Shown here piece by piece: positions 17,109 to 26,407 of a stretch of 64,000 bases of DNA (the first letter of the stretch is position 1; each line of letters begins with the position of its first letter). The stretch is from Pseudarthrobacter sp. GA104 (GTDB taxonomy: Bacteria; Actinomycetota; Actinomycetes; Actinomycetales; Micrococcaceae). The notes under the pieces were generated by a model. The model was given only the letters and a program-made list of their open reading frames with translations. It had not been told where the DNA came from and did not search any database. The stretch spans positions 2,356,001 through 2,420,000 of the forward strand of contig NZ_WOWL01000001.1 in NCBI RefSeq assembly GCF_009741265.1. Direction: 5' to 3'. Made by a program: the position numbers and the translations under genes.

Positions 17109-17990
17109 ATGACCCCAGCCGGCCGCTTTGCCCCCAGTCCCTCCGGCGAGCTGCATGTAGGCAACCTCCGGACGGCCGTCCTTGCGTGGCTGTTTGCCCG
17201 CTCCACCGGCCGGAGGTTCCTCCTCCGGGTGGAGGACCTGGACCGTGCGAGGGCAGGTGCGGAGGCGGTGCAGCTGCGCGACCTGACAGCCGTCGGCGTG
17301 ACCTGGGACGGCGGCATCGTCCACCAGACGGGCCGCGGAACCCTTTATGCCGCGGCGATCTCCAGGCTGCAGGATGCAGGCCTCACCTACGAGTGCTTCT
17401 GCACCCGCAGGGAAATACAGGAGGCCCCGTCCGCTCCGCACGCGCCCCAGGGGGCGTACCCGGGGACGTGCCGGAACCTCGGCCCGGCAGAGCGGGAATT
17501 CAAGCGCTCCACCCGCCCCGCTGCCATCCGCCTGCGTGCCGACGTCGCGGAGTACCGCGTACATGATGTGCTGCATGGGGAGTTCACCGGAATAGTGGAT
17601 GATTTCGTGCTGCGCCGCAACGATGGAGTGACCGCCTATAACCTCGCCGTGGTGGTCGACGATGCCGAGCAGGGCATCGACCAGGTGGTCCGCGGCGACG
17701 ACCTCCTGCCCTCCACTCCCCGCCAGGCGTATCTGGCGTCGCTGCTGAATATTCCTTCTCCGGAATATGCCCACGTGCCGCTGGTGGTGAATAAGGACGG
17801 CGCCAGGCTGGCAAAGCGCGACGGTGCGGTTACGCTTGCAGACCTTGCGGCGTTGGGTGAGGATGCGGCCGCCGTGCGGGACCGGCTGCTGGAGTCCCTT
17901 GGCCTGCCTTCGGGTCCGCTGTCCACGGCGTTGGCCGCATTTGATCCGGCTGCCCTGCCCAAAGCGCCTTGGGTTTGGTCCGGCCCGTAG
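17109..17990 (+). CDS. gluQ: Glutamyl-Q tRNA(Asp) synthetase
   Basis: This 293-residue enzyme is a shortened glutamyl-tRNA synthetase lacking the anticodon domain. It charges glutamate onto queuosine in tRNA(Asp). The N-terminus RFAPSPSGELHVGNLRTAVL contains the HIGH-like HVGN, RVEDLDRAR follows, and VNKDGARLAKRDGAVTL contains the KMSKS-like LAKRD. ECFCTR and GTCRNL supply the zinc-binding cysteines. The length is right for the family. The ATG at 17109 has a -10-like TAGTGT six bases upstream. The tandem repeat and hairpin before it suggest unusual regulation. Confidence 0.92.
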   Translation: MTPAGRFAPSPSGELHVGNLRTAVLAWLFARSTGRRFLLRVEDLDRARAGAEAVQLRDLTAVGVTWDGGIVHQTGRGTLYAAAISRLQDAGLTYECFCTRREIQEAPSAPHAPQGAYPGTCRNLGPAEREFKRSTRPAAIRLRADVAEYRVHDVLHGEFTGIVDDFVLRRNDGVTAYNLAVVVDDAEQGIDQVVRGDDLLPSTPRQAYLASLLNIPSPEYAHVPLVVNKDGARLAKRDGAVTLADLAALGEDAAAVRDRLLESLGLPSGPLSTALAAFDPAALPKAPWVWSGP

Positions 17991-17999
17991 GCTGGAGTC

Positions 18000-18677
18000 A
18001 TGCCAGAAACCACGGAACAACCGCCCGCCAGCAGTTTCACACCCGAGACGGCCAAGGTGCTGGCCGAGGTGGCGCACAACCGCCAGAAGGACAAACTGAA
18101 GCGGCCCTACAAGGACCACGTACTGGCGGTGGGGGACGCTCTAGCTGATTTTGACGACGACATCCGCATCGCAGGCTATCTCCACGACATTGCCGAGGAC
18201 ACCCCAATGACCAGGCAGGCCCTGCTGGACATGGGCGTCTCCGACCGGGCCGTGCAGATCATTGAACGGGTCACCAGCCGCCTGCACAGCAACCCGGACG
18301 ACTACCAGGCCGTCATCCGCGAGATCGCCGAGGACCATGACGCTGCGTTGGTCAAGATTGCGGATAACGCGCACAACTCGCTGCCTGAGCGCGTCCAGGC
18401 GCTGGCCGAGAAGTGGCCGGACAAGCCGCCGGTTACCAAATACCGTGACGCCCGCCCAGTACTCTATGCCGCCGTCGAGGTTGACGAGGTGCGGAAGATC
18501 CTGGCCCGGGTGAATCCGTGGCTGCTGGCGGAATTCGACGACCAGTTGGATGAGGAAGACACCACGGACTACGAGAACCTGTCCTATGAGGAGCCGGATG
18601 CCGCCGGCGGGGCTGCTCGGCAGGCGGACGCAGGGGAAAGGGAGGCTCCCGGCGCTACGCCCTCCGGGGAGCGGTAG
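18000..18677 (+). CDS. HD-domain phosphohydrolase
   Basis: This 225-residue protein has a RelA/SpoT-like HD hydrolase core. RPYKDHVLAVGDAL supplies a first His, IAGYLHDIAEDTPMT the HD pair, and ALVKIADNAHNS the terminal Asp, so all four metal ligands are present. It may hydrolyse a nucleotide pyrophosphate; the substrate is unknown. The C-terminal 50 residues are acidic and look disordered. ATG 18000 has TAGGCT six bases upstream, which includes the gluQ stop codon. Its end overlaps the convergent ltrA-type gene by 23 bases. Confidence 0.82.
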   Translation: MPETTEQPPASSFTPETAKVLAEVAHNRQKDKLKRPYKDHVLAVGDALADFDDDIRIAGYLHDIAEDTPMTRQALLDMGVSDRAVQIIERVTSRLHSNPDDYQAVIREIAEDHDAALVKIADNAHNSLPERVQALAEKWPDKPPVTKYRDARPVLYAAVEVDEVRKILARVNPWLLAEFDDQLDEEDTTDYENLSYEEPDAAGGAARQADAGEREAPGATPSGER

Positions 18678-19914
18678 TTCCTGCCTCCAGCTTCTGAAGG
18701 GCAAGGTGTAGCCGTTCGGAGCCGTGGCGTTCGTCGATCACGATAGAGGCGCCGAGCGCCAGCACAATCACGAAGAGGCTGACGGGGACTGAGGCGCCCG
18801 CCGCGGCCAGGCCAACGGCAGCAGCCATTGCTGCCAGTACGCCGCCGGCCACAGTGATCACGGTGCGGTCTGCTCCCACCATGACGCTGTACAGCCATGT
18901 TATGGAGCCCTTGAACAGTGCCACCGGAATGGCAATGCTGGCCACGGCCGCGGCGGCGCTGATCCGGGCCTCGTGGTCAATATAGTAGGCGGCCACGTGG
19001 AGGCCGGCGCCGGTGGCTGCGATGGCGGCGAAAACGGGGATGTGGCCGTAGCCGAAGAGGAACGACCGGTGCCGGCGCAGGTGCAGGGCGCGTCCGGCCG
19101 GCAGCATGAAGTAGATCCACCACATGGCAAACGCCAGGGCCGTGCCGCCGAAGCCCACCAGCGCCGCATCAACACTCCAGCCGTGGTTGGCCACGATGGC
19201 CCGAAGCGTTTCAATGGCGCCGATCAGGCATTCGCCCAAGGCAATGATCGCCAGCAGCCCGTACCGTTCGGCAATGTGGTGTGCGTGCCAAGGGGTCCTG
19301 GTTTTCCGTTCGGCGGCGAAGGGGGTGGCCATCTCCAGGGCAACCAGCGGGACGATCATGAGGAACGAGGTCAAAACGTCCGCCTCGATCACGGCCACCG
19401 CGATCCACCCCAGCTGCACCAGTGCCAGGTATCTGGCGTACCGCAGGCAGGTGTCGCGGTGGGCAGGATCCTGCCGCGCGGCCCGGAGCCACTGCGACAC
19501 CAGGGCCAGCCGCATGATCACGTAGCCTCCCACAATCACCGCGTTGTCCACGTGCTTGCCCTCCACCAGCGAATGGAACATGGGCTCAATGCCCATGGCG
19601 AGGATCAGGACCCCCACGATCTGGACCATGGTGACCACCCGGAAGATCCAGTCATCGGTGTCGTAGGCGCTGGCAAACCAGGTGAAGTTGATCCATGCCC
19701 AGACCACGGCGAACATCGCGAAGGAGAACCCCAACAGGCCGGGGACGACGTGGGCTGCCGCGATCTCGTGGGCAAACTGGCTGCCCGCCACACCGAACGC
19801 GATCACAAACGTCAGGTCGAAGAAGAGTTCAAGCGGGGTGGCGGCGCGGTGCTTCTCATGCGGGTCGCGGCCGCCCATCCGCGCCATGGCATGACGGAGG
19901 GGGTTGGAGGACAT
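18655..19914 (-). CDS. Low temperature requirement protein A (LtrA) family membrane protein
   Basis: This 419-residue protein carries the LtrA signature near its start (HEKHRAATPLELFFDLTFVIAFGVAGSQ) and about ten to twelve hydrophobic helices. The family was named from a Listeria cold-growth gene, but its biochemical role is unclear. The length is typical. ATG 19914 has no ribosome site; on its strand TAGCTT lies six bases upstream, so it is probably leaderless. It lies nine bases after the stop of the GNAT-AAA gene on the same strand but has its own apparent promoter. Confidence 0.88.
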   Translation of the reverse strand: MSSNPLRHAMARMGGRDPHEKHRAATPLELFFDLTFVIAFGVAGSQFAHEIAAAHVVPGLLGFSFAMFAVVWAWINFTWFASAYDTDDWIFRVVTMVQIVGVLILAMGIEPMFHSLVEGKHVDNAVIVGGYVIMRLALVSQWLRAARQDPAHRDTCLRYARYLALVQLGWIAVAVIEADVLTSFLMIVPLVALEMATPFAAERKTRTPWHAHHIAERYGLLAIIALGECLIGAIETLRAIVANHGWSVDAALVGFGGTALAFAMWWIYFMLPAGRALHLRRHRSFLFGYGHIPVFAAIAATGAGLHVAAYYIDHEARISAAAAVASIAIPVALFKGSITWLYSVMVGADRTVITVAGGVLAAMAAAVGLAAAGASVPVSLFVIVLALGASIVIDERHGSERLHLALQKLEAGTTAPRRA

Positions 19915-19923
19915 ACATAAAAG

Positions 19924-21240
19924 CTACACGCGCCCCAAAGCGTCGATGTCCTCCAGGAAGTCCTGGTGCACTTCGGCGCTGACGGTGGTCCGGGTGTCGG
20001 CGATGGCGTCGAGGTAATCCTGCGTGGAGGGCCCCTTCCGGACCGCCTCGCGGACGGAGGCCGTGCCGCCGGAAGCCAGCCCGCCGTCGTCGTACACTGC
20101 TTTTTCCAGCGCACGCTGGGACGCGCTGCGGGCCGCATACTCGATATCCGCGGGGGAGAAGCCTTCGGTTTTGTCCACCAGCAACTCCACGTCCACGGCG
20201 TCCACCACGGGGGCAGGGATGAAGCGCTGCCACATGGCTTCGCGGGCCTGCCGGTCCGGCAGCCCGATGGGAATTACGTAGTCGAACCGGCCGTGCCGCA
20301 GGAAGGCGGAATCCAGGGCGCGGATAAAGTTGGTGGCGCACACCAGCAGCCGGCCGGGCTGTTCGCGGAAGGCCGGGATGATCTTGAGGAGCTCGTTGGT
20401 GACGCCCTGCAGGGGTGACGGCGGCTCGCCCGAGCGCTGGGCGGCGATCTCTTCCACCTCGTCGATGAACACCACGGCGTGCTCCAGCTCGGCGATTTCC
20501 AGGAATGTTTCGCGCAGTGCCCCGGCCAGGCCCTGCGGGTCGGCCGCGAGCCGGGAGGGGAACACCTCAACGAAGGGCCATTCCAGGCGGGAGGCGATGG
20601 CTTTGGCGAAGGTGGTCTTGCCGGTGCCGGGCGGGCCGAAGAGGACGACGGCGCGCGGCGGCACTACGCCGAATTCATCGGCTAGATCGGCCTCGGCCAG
20701 GGGAAGGACCAGGCGGCGTTCCAGCAGTTCCTTCTCCTTGCGCATGCCCGCCACGTTTTCCCACAGGTCCCGGGCCAGCACGCGTCCGCCGAGCTGGCCC
20801 AGCGCGCCGAGTTCCTGCCGCTGGACGGGAATGGTGCGCTCGAAGTAGCGCAGGTTCTTCTTCAACGCGAAGCCCCGGCTGAGGAATGCCTCCACCCGGG
20901 TTTCCGATTCCGGCATGAGGGCCGAGAGCTTGTTCAGGCCGTGGGGCGCCATCCGGTTTTCGACGGCGGCGAGCAGCGAGGTGCCGATGCCCCGGCCGCG
21001 GTACTCGGGCAGCGTTGCCAGGAAGACAATCCAGCCCTGGTCGTGGGCGGCGCGTCCGACCGCGGCGCCCACCACCTGCTCGCCCTGCACCGCCACCACG
21101 GCATGGTCCTTCTCACAGGAAGCCAGCACCTCGGAGAGGGCATAGACGGGTTCCACATTGTTCGCTTTGAGGGTCTCCCACAGGTGAAGGATCCCGTCCA
21201 GGTCCGCCGAGTGGAAGTCCCTGATCCGCCAGTTGGTCAT
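19924..21240 (-). CDS. GNAT acetyltransferase fused to AAA+ ATPase
   Basis: This 438-residue protein joins two domains. Residues 1 to about 145 are a GNAT acetyltransferase with motif A in LPEYRGRGIGTSLLAAVE. From about 195 there is an AAA+ ATPase of the FtsH/p97 type: Walker A FGPPGTGKTTFAKAIA, Walker B VVFIDEVEEIA, sensor 1 VCATNF and the arginine-finger stretch FLRHGRFDYVIPIGLPDR, then a small helical lid. Both halves look intact, in one frame. It may couple acetylation to remodelling of a target protein; the target is unknown. ATG 21240 follows GGGAGA. The fusion is unusual to me. Confidence 0.85.
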   Translation of the reverse strand: MTNWRIRDFHSADLDGILHLWETLKANNVEPVYALSEVLASCEKDHAVVAVQGEQVVGAAVGRAAHDQGWIVFLATLPEYRGRGIGTSLLAAVENRMAPHGLNKLSALMPESETRVEAFLSRGFALKKNLRYFERTIPVQRQELGALGQLGGRVLARDLWENVAGMRKEKELLERRLVLPLAEADLADEFGVVPPRAVVLFGPPGTGKTTFAKAIASRLEWPFVEVFPSRLAADPQGLAGALRETFLEIAELEHAVVFIDEVEEIAAQRSGEPPSPLQGVTNELLKIIPAFREQPGRLLVCATNFIRALDSAFLRHGRFDYVIPIGLPDRQAREAMWQRFIPAPVVDAVDVELLVDKTEGFSPADIEYAARSASQRALEKAVYDDGGLASGGTASVREAVRKGPSTQDYLDAIADTRTTVSAEVHQDFLEDIDALGRV

Positions 21241-21387
21241 GCCGTGTCTCCCGGGTGGTTCGTCGTTGAACTGCGTCGCTGGCTTGCACAGAGCAGCAAG
21301 GTAAAGCGCTCTGCTGAGCATAGGCGATCAGCCCGCGACGAAGGGTTGCGGGGACGTTGCATTACATGGCGGCCAACGGGCCAGTGG

Positions 21388-21636
21388 TCAGACCTTGATC
21401 GGAACAGGATGTACTTCGTCTGCGGGGTGGCCCGCGCGCTCATGGATACGACGCACAGCGTCAGCAGAGGGGGCTTCTGACAGGCAGTAGACATAACCTG
21501 ATTCGGGATCGGCCCAGGCCGATTTGAAGTCAACGCTCTCGTCGCCTTGGATGGCAAGGTCCGCGTTGTGGGCCTCCTGGAGGGCCTCCTTGGTGATTCC
21601 GACCATATTGTGGTGGACGTCCATGAATTCCGGCAT
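21388..21636 (-). CDS. DUF4242 (SCO4226-like) small protein
   Basis: This 82-residue protein matches the DUF4242 / SCO4226 nickel-binding family pattern: PEFMDVHHNM with the paired histidines, then VDFKSAWADPESGYVYCLSEAPSADAVRRIHERAGHPADEV. It is a small ferredoxin-like-fold protein that may bind nickel and form dimers; its role is unknown. ATG 21636 has AAGGAG upstream with a rather long spacer. It stands alone, with no partner gene. Confidence 0.8.
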   Translation of the reverse strand: MPEFMDVHHNMVGITKEALQEAHNADLAIQGDESVDFKSAWADPESGYVYCLSEAPSADAVRRIHERAGHPADEVHPVPIKV

Positions 21637-21800
21637 GCTGGCTGTGCTCCTTAACTAGGTTCATCGTTGAAACAGCAGGATGTGCCCGAGGCTAGACCTA
21701 AGCCCGCGGGCCGTCAACAGGGTGGACGTGTTGACTCAAAGAATGCCTCTGGCACGAGGGCCTCTTGGAGGACAGGGAGGGGGCAGGCCGGTCAGATCCC

Positions 21801-22748
21801 TCAGATCCCCAGGGTGCCCAGCGTGTTCCGGAGGGTATCCGCGGAATGCTGCAGGGCCGCCACTTCACCGTCGTCCATGGGCATTTCGAGGACGGTGCGG
21901 ACGCCGCCGCGTCCCACGATGCTCGGCAGGGAGAGCGCCACCCCTGAGATTCCGTGCTGTCCCGCCAGGACCGTGGACACGGGCAGCACCGCGTTCTCGT
22001 CCCGAAGGAGCGCTTCCACGATGCGTGCGCCGGAGAGGCCGATGGCGTAGTTGGTTGCGCCCTTTCCGGCAATGACCTTGTAGGCCGCCTGCGTCACTTC
22101 GCGTGCCGTTTCGGCAAGGTAATCGGGGGTGAAGACGCGCTCGCCGTCCACCTTCCAGTCGCGGACCGGGATGGGGCCGATGGTGGCGGTGGACCAGGCC
22201 GGGAACTCCGTATCTCCGTGCTCGCCAATAATGCTGGCGTGGACGCTGGCCACGGCCACGCCGGCACGGCGTGCCAGCAGCCACCGCAGTCGGGAGGTGT
22301 CCAGGACGGTTCCTGACGAAAAGATGCGTCCCGTTGGAAGTCCGGAGATTTGCTGCGCTGCCACCGTGAGCACATCGCAGGGATTGGTGACCAGGACGTA
22401 GACGGCGTCCGGGGAGCGCTCGAGCAGCCGCGGCATGAGGTCTTCCAGGATCCGGACGTTGGTTCCGGCCAGGTCCAGGCGCGTCTGGCCCGGCGCCTGC
22501 TTGGCCCCGGCGGTGATGACGACGACGTCCGCACCCTCCGTCACGGCGATGTCACCGCCGCCGGTCACGGACGCAGCGGCAGCAGCGAACTGGGTGCCGT
22601 GGGCGAGGTCCAGGACTTCGGCGTCGGCCTTGGCGGCGTTGACGTCGAACAGGGCGATGTTGCCGGCTGAACCGCGGATGAGGGCGGCGTACGCCAGGGA
22701 GGTGCCGACGCTCCCCGCGCCGACGATGGCGAGTTTCGATCCTGACAT
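21801..22748 (-). CDS. ldh: L-lactate dehydrogenase
   Basis: This 315-residue enzyme interconverts pyruvate and L-lactate with NAD(H). The N-terminus [17 protein letters not shown] is the NAD loop. [17 protein letters not shown] carries the substrate Arg region, [11 protein letters not shown] the central strand, and [17 protein letters not shown] the catalytic His in the GEHGD motif. The length is typical. ATG 22748 follows GAGGTA. It is a single gene, divergent from the gamma-glutamyltransferase gene. Malate dehydrogenase is a related alternative, but the GEHGD and DLAGTN patterns fit lactate dehydrogenase. Confidence 0.9.
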   Translation of the reverse strand: MSGSKLAIVGAGSVGTSLAYAALIRGSAGNIALFDVNAAKADAEVLDLAHGTQFAAAAASVTGGGDIAVTEGADVVVITAGAKQAPGQTRLDLAGTNVRILEDLMPRLLERSPDAVYVLVTNPCDVLTVAAQQISGLPTGRIFSSGTVLDTSRLRWLLARRAGVAVASVHASIIGEHGDTEFPAWSTATIGPIPVRDWKVDGERVFTPDYLAETAREVTQAAYKVIAGKGATNYAIGLSGARIVEALLRDENAVLPVSTVLAGQHGISGVALSLPSIVGRGGVRTVLEMPMDDGEVAALQHSADTLRNTLGTLGI

Positions 22749-22930
22749 GGAGTACCTCGTCTTCCCCGGCCCTGTGGCGCGCCGGCGCTGATGGTCCTGC
22801 TGCCCGCAATGGCTTTCATGCTACCGAGCGCGGCAGCCTGCGGGGCAAGAGCGTGGGCGGCACCGTTGAGAGTGTCATGCCCGAGGAGTAGCGTGTGACC
22901 CACCTCACCCACACCCATTCAGGAGCAACC

Positions 22931-24769
22931 ATGCCATATCCGGGACGCCGGCTCGCTGCCGTAACCGCAGCGCTGGCGATGAGCGTGACCACCGGCGCCA
23001 TCATGAGCCCCGCCGCTTCCGCTGACGAGCGGCAAACCCAAAAACAACCCGTGGCCACCGGCTACGGCGGTGCGGTCAGCACCGTGGACCCTGAAGCCTC
23101 GGCGGCGGCCATCGAAGTCCTCCGCGAGGGCGGCAACGCCGTCGACGCCGCCGTCGCGGCAGCAGCCACCCTGGGAGTCACGGAGCCGTACAGTGCCGGT
23201 ATCGGCGGCGGCGGCTACTTTGTGTACTACGACGCCGACAGCGGCAAAGTCAGCACCATCGACGGCCGCGAGACGGCCCCGGCCGCCATGCCCCGGGATG
23301 CATTCATTGACCCTGTCACGGGTGCGGCATACCCGTTCCGCAAGCAGGCCACGAGCGGCATGTCAGTGGGCGTTCCCGGCACGCCTGCCACATGGGAACG
23401 CGCACTCGAGCGCTGGGGGAGCGTCAGCCTGGAGGAGGCCCTTGAGCCGGCCATCGAGGTTGCCACCAGGGGCTTTGTTGTAGACGCCACATTCCAGCAG
23501 CAGACGCTGGACAACAAGGACCGGTTCCAGCCCTTCACATCCACCAGTGAGCTCTTCCTGCCGGGTGGCGACGCACCGGCCGTGGGGACAATCTTCAAGA
23601 ATCCCGGCATCGCCGATACCTACCAGCTCCTGGCCAAGAAGGGCATGAAGGCCTTCTATAAAGGTCCCCTTGCGAAGGAGATCGCGGAGACAGTCCAGAA
23701 CCCGCCGATGGTTCCCGGTTCCGCCCTGCCCGGCCCGGCGGGGGTCATGACCACCAAGGACCTCAAGGACTACGAGGCGCTGGACCAGGAGCCCACCCAT
23801 GTGAACTACCGCGGCTACGACGTCTATGGGATGGCCCCGTCCAGCAGTGGAGGAACCACGGTGGGTGAGGCGTTGAACATCCTGGAGGTGTTCGATCTTC
23901 CGTCCCTGAAGGCTGACGTGCCCAAGGTGCTGCACCACTACCTCGAAGCCAGCGCGCTTGCCTTCGCGGACCGCGCCAAGTACGTCGGCGATCCCGCCTT
24001 TGTGGACGTTCCCACGAATGCGCTCCTGGACCCGGTGTTCGGCAAGGAACGGGCCTGCGAGATCAATCCGCTGGCGGCGGCCGTCAAGCCGCTGCAGACC
24101 GCCGGAGACGTCACGTCGTACGACGGCGTGTGCCCGGTGAAGCCGGCAGCGCTCGCCGATGAGAAGGACACCGAGAACATCTCCACCACCAACCTGACCG
24201 TTTCAGACAAGTGGGGCAACGTGGTGGAGTACACCCTCACCATCGAGCAGACCGGCGGTTCCGGCATCGTGGTTCCCGGCCGGGGATTCATCCTCAACAA
24301 CGAGCTCACGGACTTCTCGGTGGTGTACAGCGAAACGGATCCCAACCGGATCCAGCCGGGCAAGCGGCCCCGCTCGTCCATGTCGCCCACCATCGTCCTG
24401 AAAGAGGGCGAACCTTTCGTGGCACTCGGCTCGCCGGGCGGTTCCACCATCATCACCACCGTCCTGCAGACGCTCATCAACCGTATTGACCTGGGGATGA
24501 CCATCTCGGAGGCCCTGGCTGCTCCCCGCGGCACCCAGCGGAACACGGAAAATGTTGTGGCTGAACAGGCCTTCATCGATGCGTACGGGCCCGTCCTGGC
24601 GTCGACGTACAAGCACAAGCTTGTGGCAGCGGGCGCCCCCGGAACCTCGGCGGCAGAAATTGGCGCCGCCACGGCGATTGAGTTCCTGGATGACGGACTG
24701 GTGGTCGCCGCGGCCGAGCCGGCAAGGCGCGGCGGCGGATCGGCGATGGTGGTGGATCCCGCCAAGTAA
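22931..24769 (+). CDS. ggt: Secreted gamma-glutamyltransferase (glutathione hydrolase)
   Basis: This 612-residue protein starts with a signal peptide (PYPGRRLAAVTAALAMSV, ending ASA at about residue 30), so it is exported. It cleaves or transfers gamma-glutamyl groups from glutathione and similar peptides. VAAAATLGVTEPYSAGIGGGGYFVYYD is the family N-terminal motif. Autocleavage should occur before the Thr of ISTTNLTVSDKWGNVV, and GSPGGSTIIT is the oxyanion region. ATG 22931 follows AGGAG; an earlier in-frame GTG is rejected. It converges on the asparagine permease gene through a strong hairpin. Confidence 0.93.
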   Translation: MPYPGRRLAAVTAALAMSVTTGAIMSPAASADERQTQKQPVATGYGGAVSTVDPEASAAAIEVLREGGNAVDAAVAAAATLGVTEPYSAGIGGGGYFVYYDADSGKVSTIDGRETAPAAMPRDAFIDPVTGAAYPFRKQATSGMSVGVPGTPATWERALERWGSVSLEEALEPAIEVATRGFVVDATFQQQTLDNKDRFQPFTSTSELFLPGGDAPAVGTIFKNPGIADTYQLLAKKGMKAFYKGPLAKEIAETVQNPPMVPGSALPGPAGVMTTKDLKDYEALDQEPTHVNYRGYDVYGMAPSSSGGTTVGEALNILEVFDLPSLKADVPKVLHHYLEASALAFADRAKYVGDPAFVDVPTNALLDPVFGKERACEINPLAAAVKPLQTAGDVTSYDGVCPVKPAALADEKDTENISTTNLTVSDKWGNVVEYTLTIEQTGGSGIVVPGRGFILNNELTDFSVVYSETDPNRIQPGKRPRSSMSPTIVLKEGEPFVALGSPGGSTIITTVLQTLINRIDLGMTISEALAAPRGTQRNTENVVAEQAFIDAYGPVLASTYKHKLVAAGAPGTSAAEIGAATAIEFLDDGLVVAAAEPARRGGGSAMVVDPAK

Positions 24770-24808
24770 CTGGTCCGCCGGCCGCCTCAAGCGTCGAGCT
24801 TTAAACCG

Positions 24809-24858
24809 CGACGGCGGCACACAGGTTCTGCAGCTCCAGAACCTGCGTGCCGCCGTCG
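24809..24858. terminator. Bidirectional terminator between ggt and permease gene
   Basis: CGACGGCGGCAC pairs with GTGCCGCCGTCG, and AGGTTCTG with CAGAACCT inside it, giving a long stem between the two convergent genes. Confidence 0.8.
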
Positions 24859-24876
24859 GACGTAAAGGACGGTGGC

Positions 24877-26391
24877 TTACTTCTTGAAGGCGGCCGCCGG
24901 CGGGTTGGCGACCACGGGGGAGAGGCCGGTGAAGCCTTCGCGGGTTTCGGCGATTTCGCGGATGCGGGTGCGGCAGGCGTACCAGCCTGCGACCATGAGG
25001 GCGGAGGCGATGGCGGTGACGAGCATGGTGAGGGGGGAGTCGATGAAGACCATCACGAGCACGCCCACGAGGAAGAGCAGGGAGAGGTAGCCGGTGTAGG
25101 GGGCGCCGATCATGCGGAAGGTGGGGCGTTCGAGCCAGCCTTTGTCGGCCCAGCGTTTGAGCTGGATTTGGCATAGGACGATGGTTGCCCAGGTCATGAT
25201 GATGCCCACGGAGGCGACGTTGAGGACGATTTCGAAGGCCTGGGCGGGGACGAGGTAGTTCAGGGGGACGCCCAGGAGGGAGACGGCGGCGGTGATGGCG
25301 ATGCCGCCGTAGGGGACGCCTGCTTTGTTCATGCGGGAGGCGAAGCGCGGGGCGGAGCCGTTGACGGACATGGAGCGCAGGATGCGTCCGGTGGAGTAGA
25401 GGCCGGCGTTGAGGGAGGACAGGGCGGCGGTGAGGACGACGAGGTTCATGATGACGTCCACGCCCTGGATGCCGATGGAGCCGAAGAACGTGACGAAGGG
25501 GCTGACGCCCTTTTCGTAGGAGGTGTAGGGCAGCAGCAGGGCCAGGAGGATGACGGAGCCGACGTAGAACACGGCGATGCGGAAGACTACGGAGTTGATG
25601 GCTTTGGGCATGATTTTTTCGGGGTTTTCGGTTTCGCCGGCGGCGGTGCCGACGAGTTCGATGGAGGCGTAGGCGAAGAGGACGCCCTGCATGAGGATGA
25701 TCATGGGGAGCAGGCCGTTGGGGAAGATGCCGCCGTTGTCCGAGAGGAGGCTCAGGCCGACTTGCTGGCCGTCCACGGGGGTGCCGAAGATGACGAAGTA
25801 GGTGCCGGCGATGAGGAAGATGACCAGGGCGGCGACCTTGATCAGGGCGAACCAGAATTCCATTTCGCCGAAGACCTTCACGGAGACGAGGTTCAGGGCG
25901 AGGACCACGATCAGGGCGGTCAGTGCCCAGGCCCATTGCGGGACGGCTGCCATCCAGGGGATGTAGTTGCCGAAGAAGTTCATGTAGAGGGCGGCGGCGG
26001 TGATGTCCACGATGGTGGTGGTGGCCCAGTTGATCCAGTAGAACCAGCCGGACACGAAGGCGGCTTTTTCGCCGAAGAATTCGCGGGCGTAGGAGACGAA
26101 CGAGCCGGAGGAGGGGCGGTGCAGGACCAGTTCGCCCAGGGCGCGCAGGATCAGGAACGCGAAGAACCCGCAGACGGCGTAGGCGATGACCAGGGACGGG
26201 CCCGCGGCGTTGAGCCGGCCGCCGGCGCCGAGGAACAGGCCGGTGCCGATCGCACCGCCGATCGCGATCATCTGGATCTGCCGGGGCTTGAGGTTCTTGT
26301 GGTAGCCCTTGTCCTCGGCATGCAGGGCGGTCTCGGAGGCATGGGCGTGCCCGCCGTCAATGATGTGGTCTGGGATGGGGGGATTCGTCAT
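24877..26391 (-). CDS. ansP: Amino acid permease, probably L-asparagine permease
   Basis: This 504-residue APC-superfamily transporter has about 12 helices. [24 protein letters not shown] is the first-helix substrate loop, and [25 protein letters not shown] is the loop typical of the amino acid transporter branch. Context strongly points to asparagine: it is the last gene of an operon with asparaginase and aspartase. ATG 26391 follows AAGGACACCCC, 16 bases after the aspA stop. GABA or aromatic amino acid transport cannot be excluded from sequence alone. Confidence 0.85.
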   Translation of the reverse strand: MTNPPIPDHIIDGGHAHASETALHAEDKGYHKNLKPRQIQMIAIGGAIGTGLFLGAGGRLNAAGPSLVIAYAVCGFFAFLILRALGELVLHRPSSGSFVSYAREFFGEKAAFVSGWFYWINWATTTIVDITAAALYMNFFGNYIPWMAAVPQWAWALTALIVVLALNLVSVKVFGEMEFWFALIKVAALVIFLIAGTYFVIFGTPVDGQQVGLSLLSDNGGIFPNGLLPMIILMQGVLFAYASIELVGTAAGETENPEKIMPKAINSVVFRIAVFYVGSVILLALLLPYTSYEKGVSPFVTFFGSIGIQGVDVIMNLVVLTAALSSLNAGLYSTGRILRSMSVNGSAPRFASRMNKAGVPYGGIAITAAVSLLGVPLNYLVPAQAFEIVLNVASVGIIMTWATIVLCQIQLKRWADKGWLERPTFRMIGAPYTGYLSLLFLVGVLVMVFIDSPLTMLVTAIASALMVAGWYACRTRIREIAETREGFTGLSPVVANPPAAAFKK

Positions 26392-26407
26392 GGGGTGTCC
26401 TTAATGG

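Larger units (their letters stand above)
16948..17112 (+). other. Possible 54-codon leader ORF overlapping gluQ start
   Basis: A frame opens at CTG 16948, six bases after a strong AAGGAG (16936-16941), and stays open to a TGA at 17110-17112 that overlaps the gluQ ATG as ATGA. The peptide would contain four cysteines and a His-rich start (DSCSHHGHS). CTG is a poor start codon and no family is recognised. A second ORF of 22 codons starts at ATG 16970. Translation is unproven. Confidence 0.25.
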
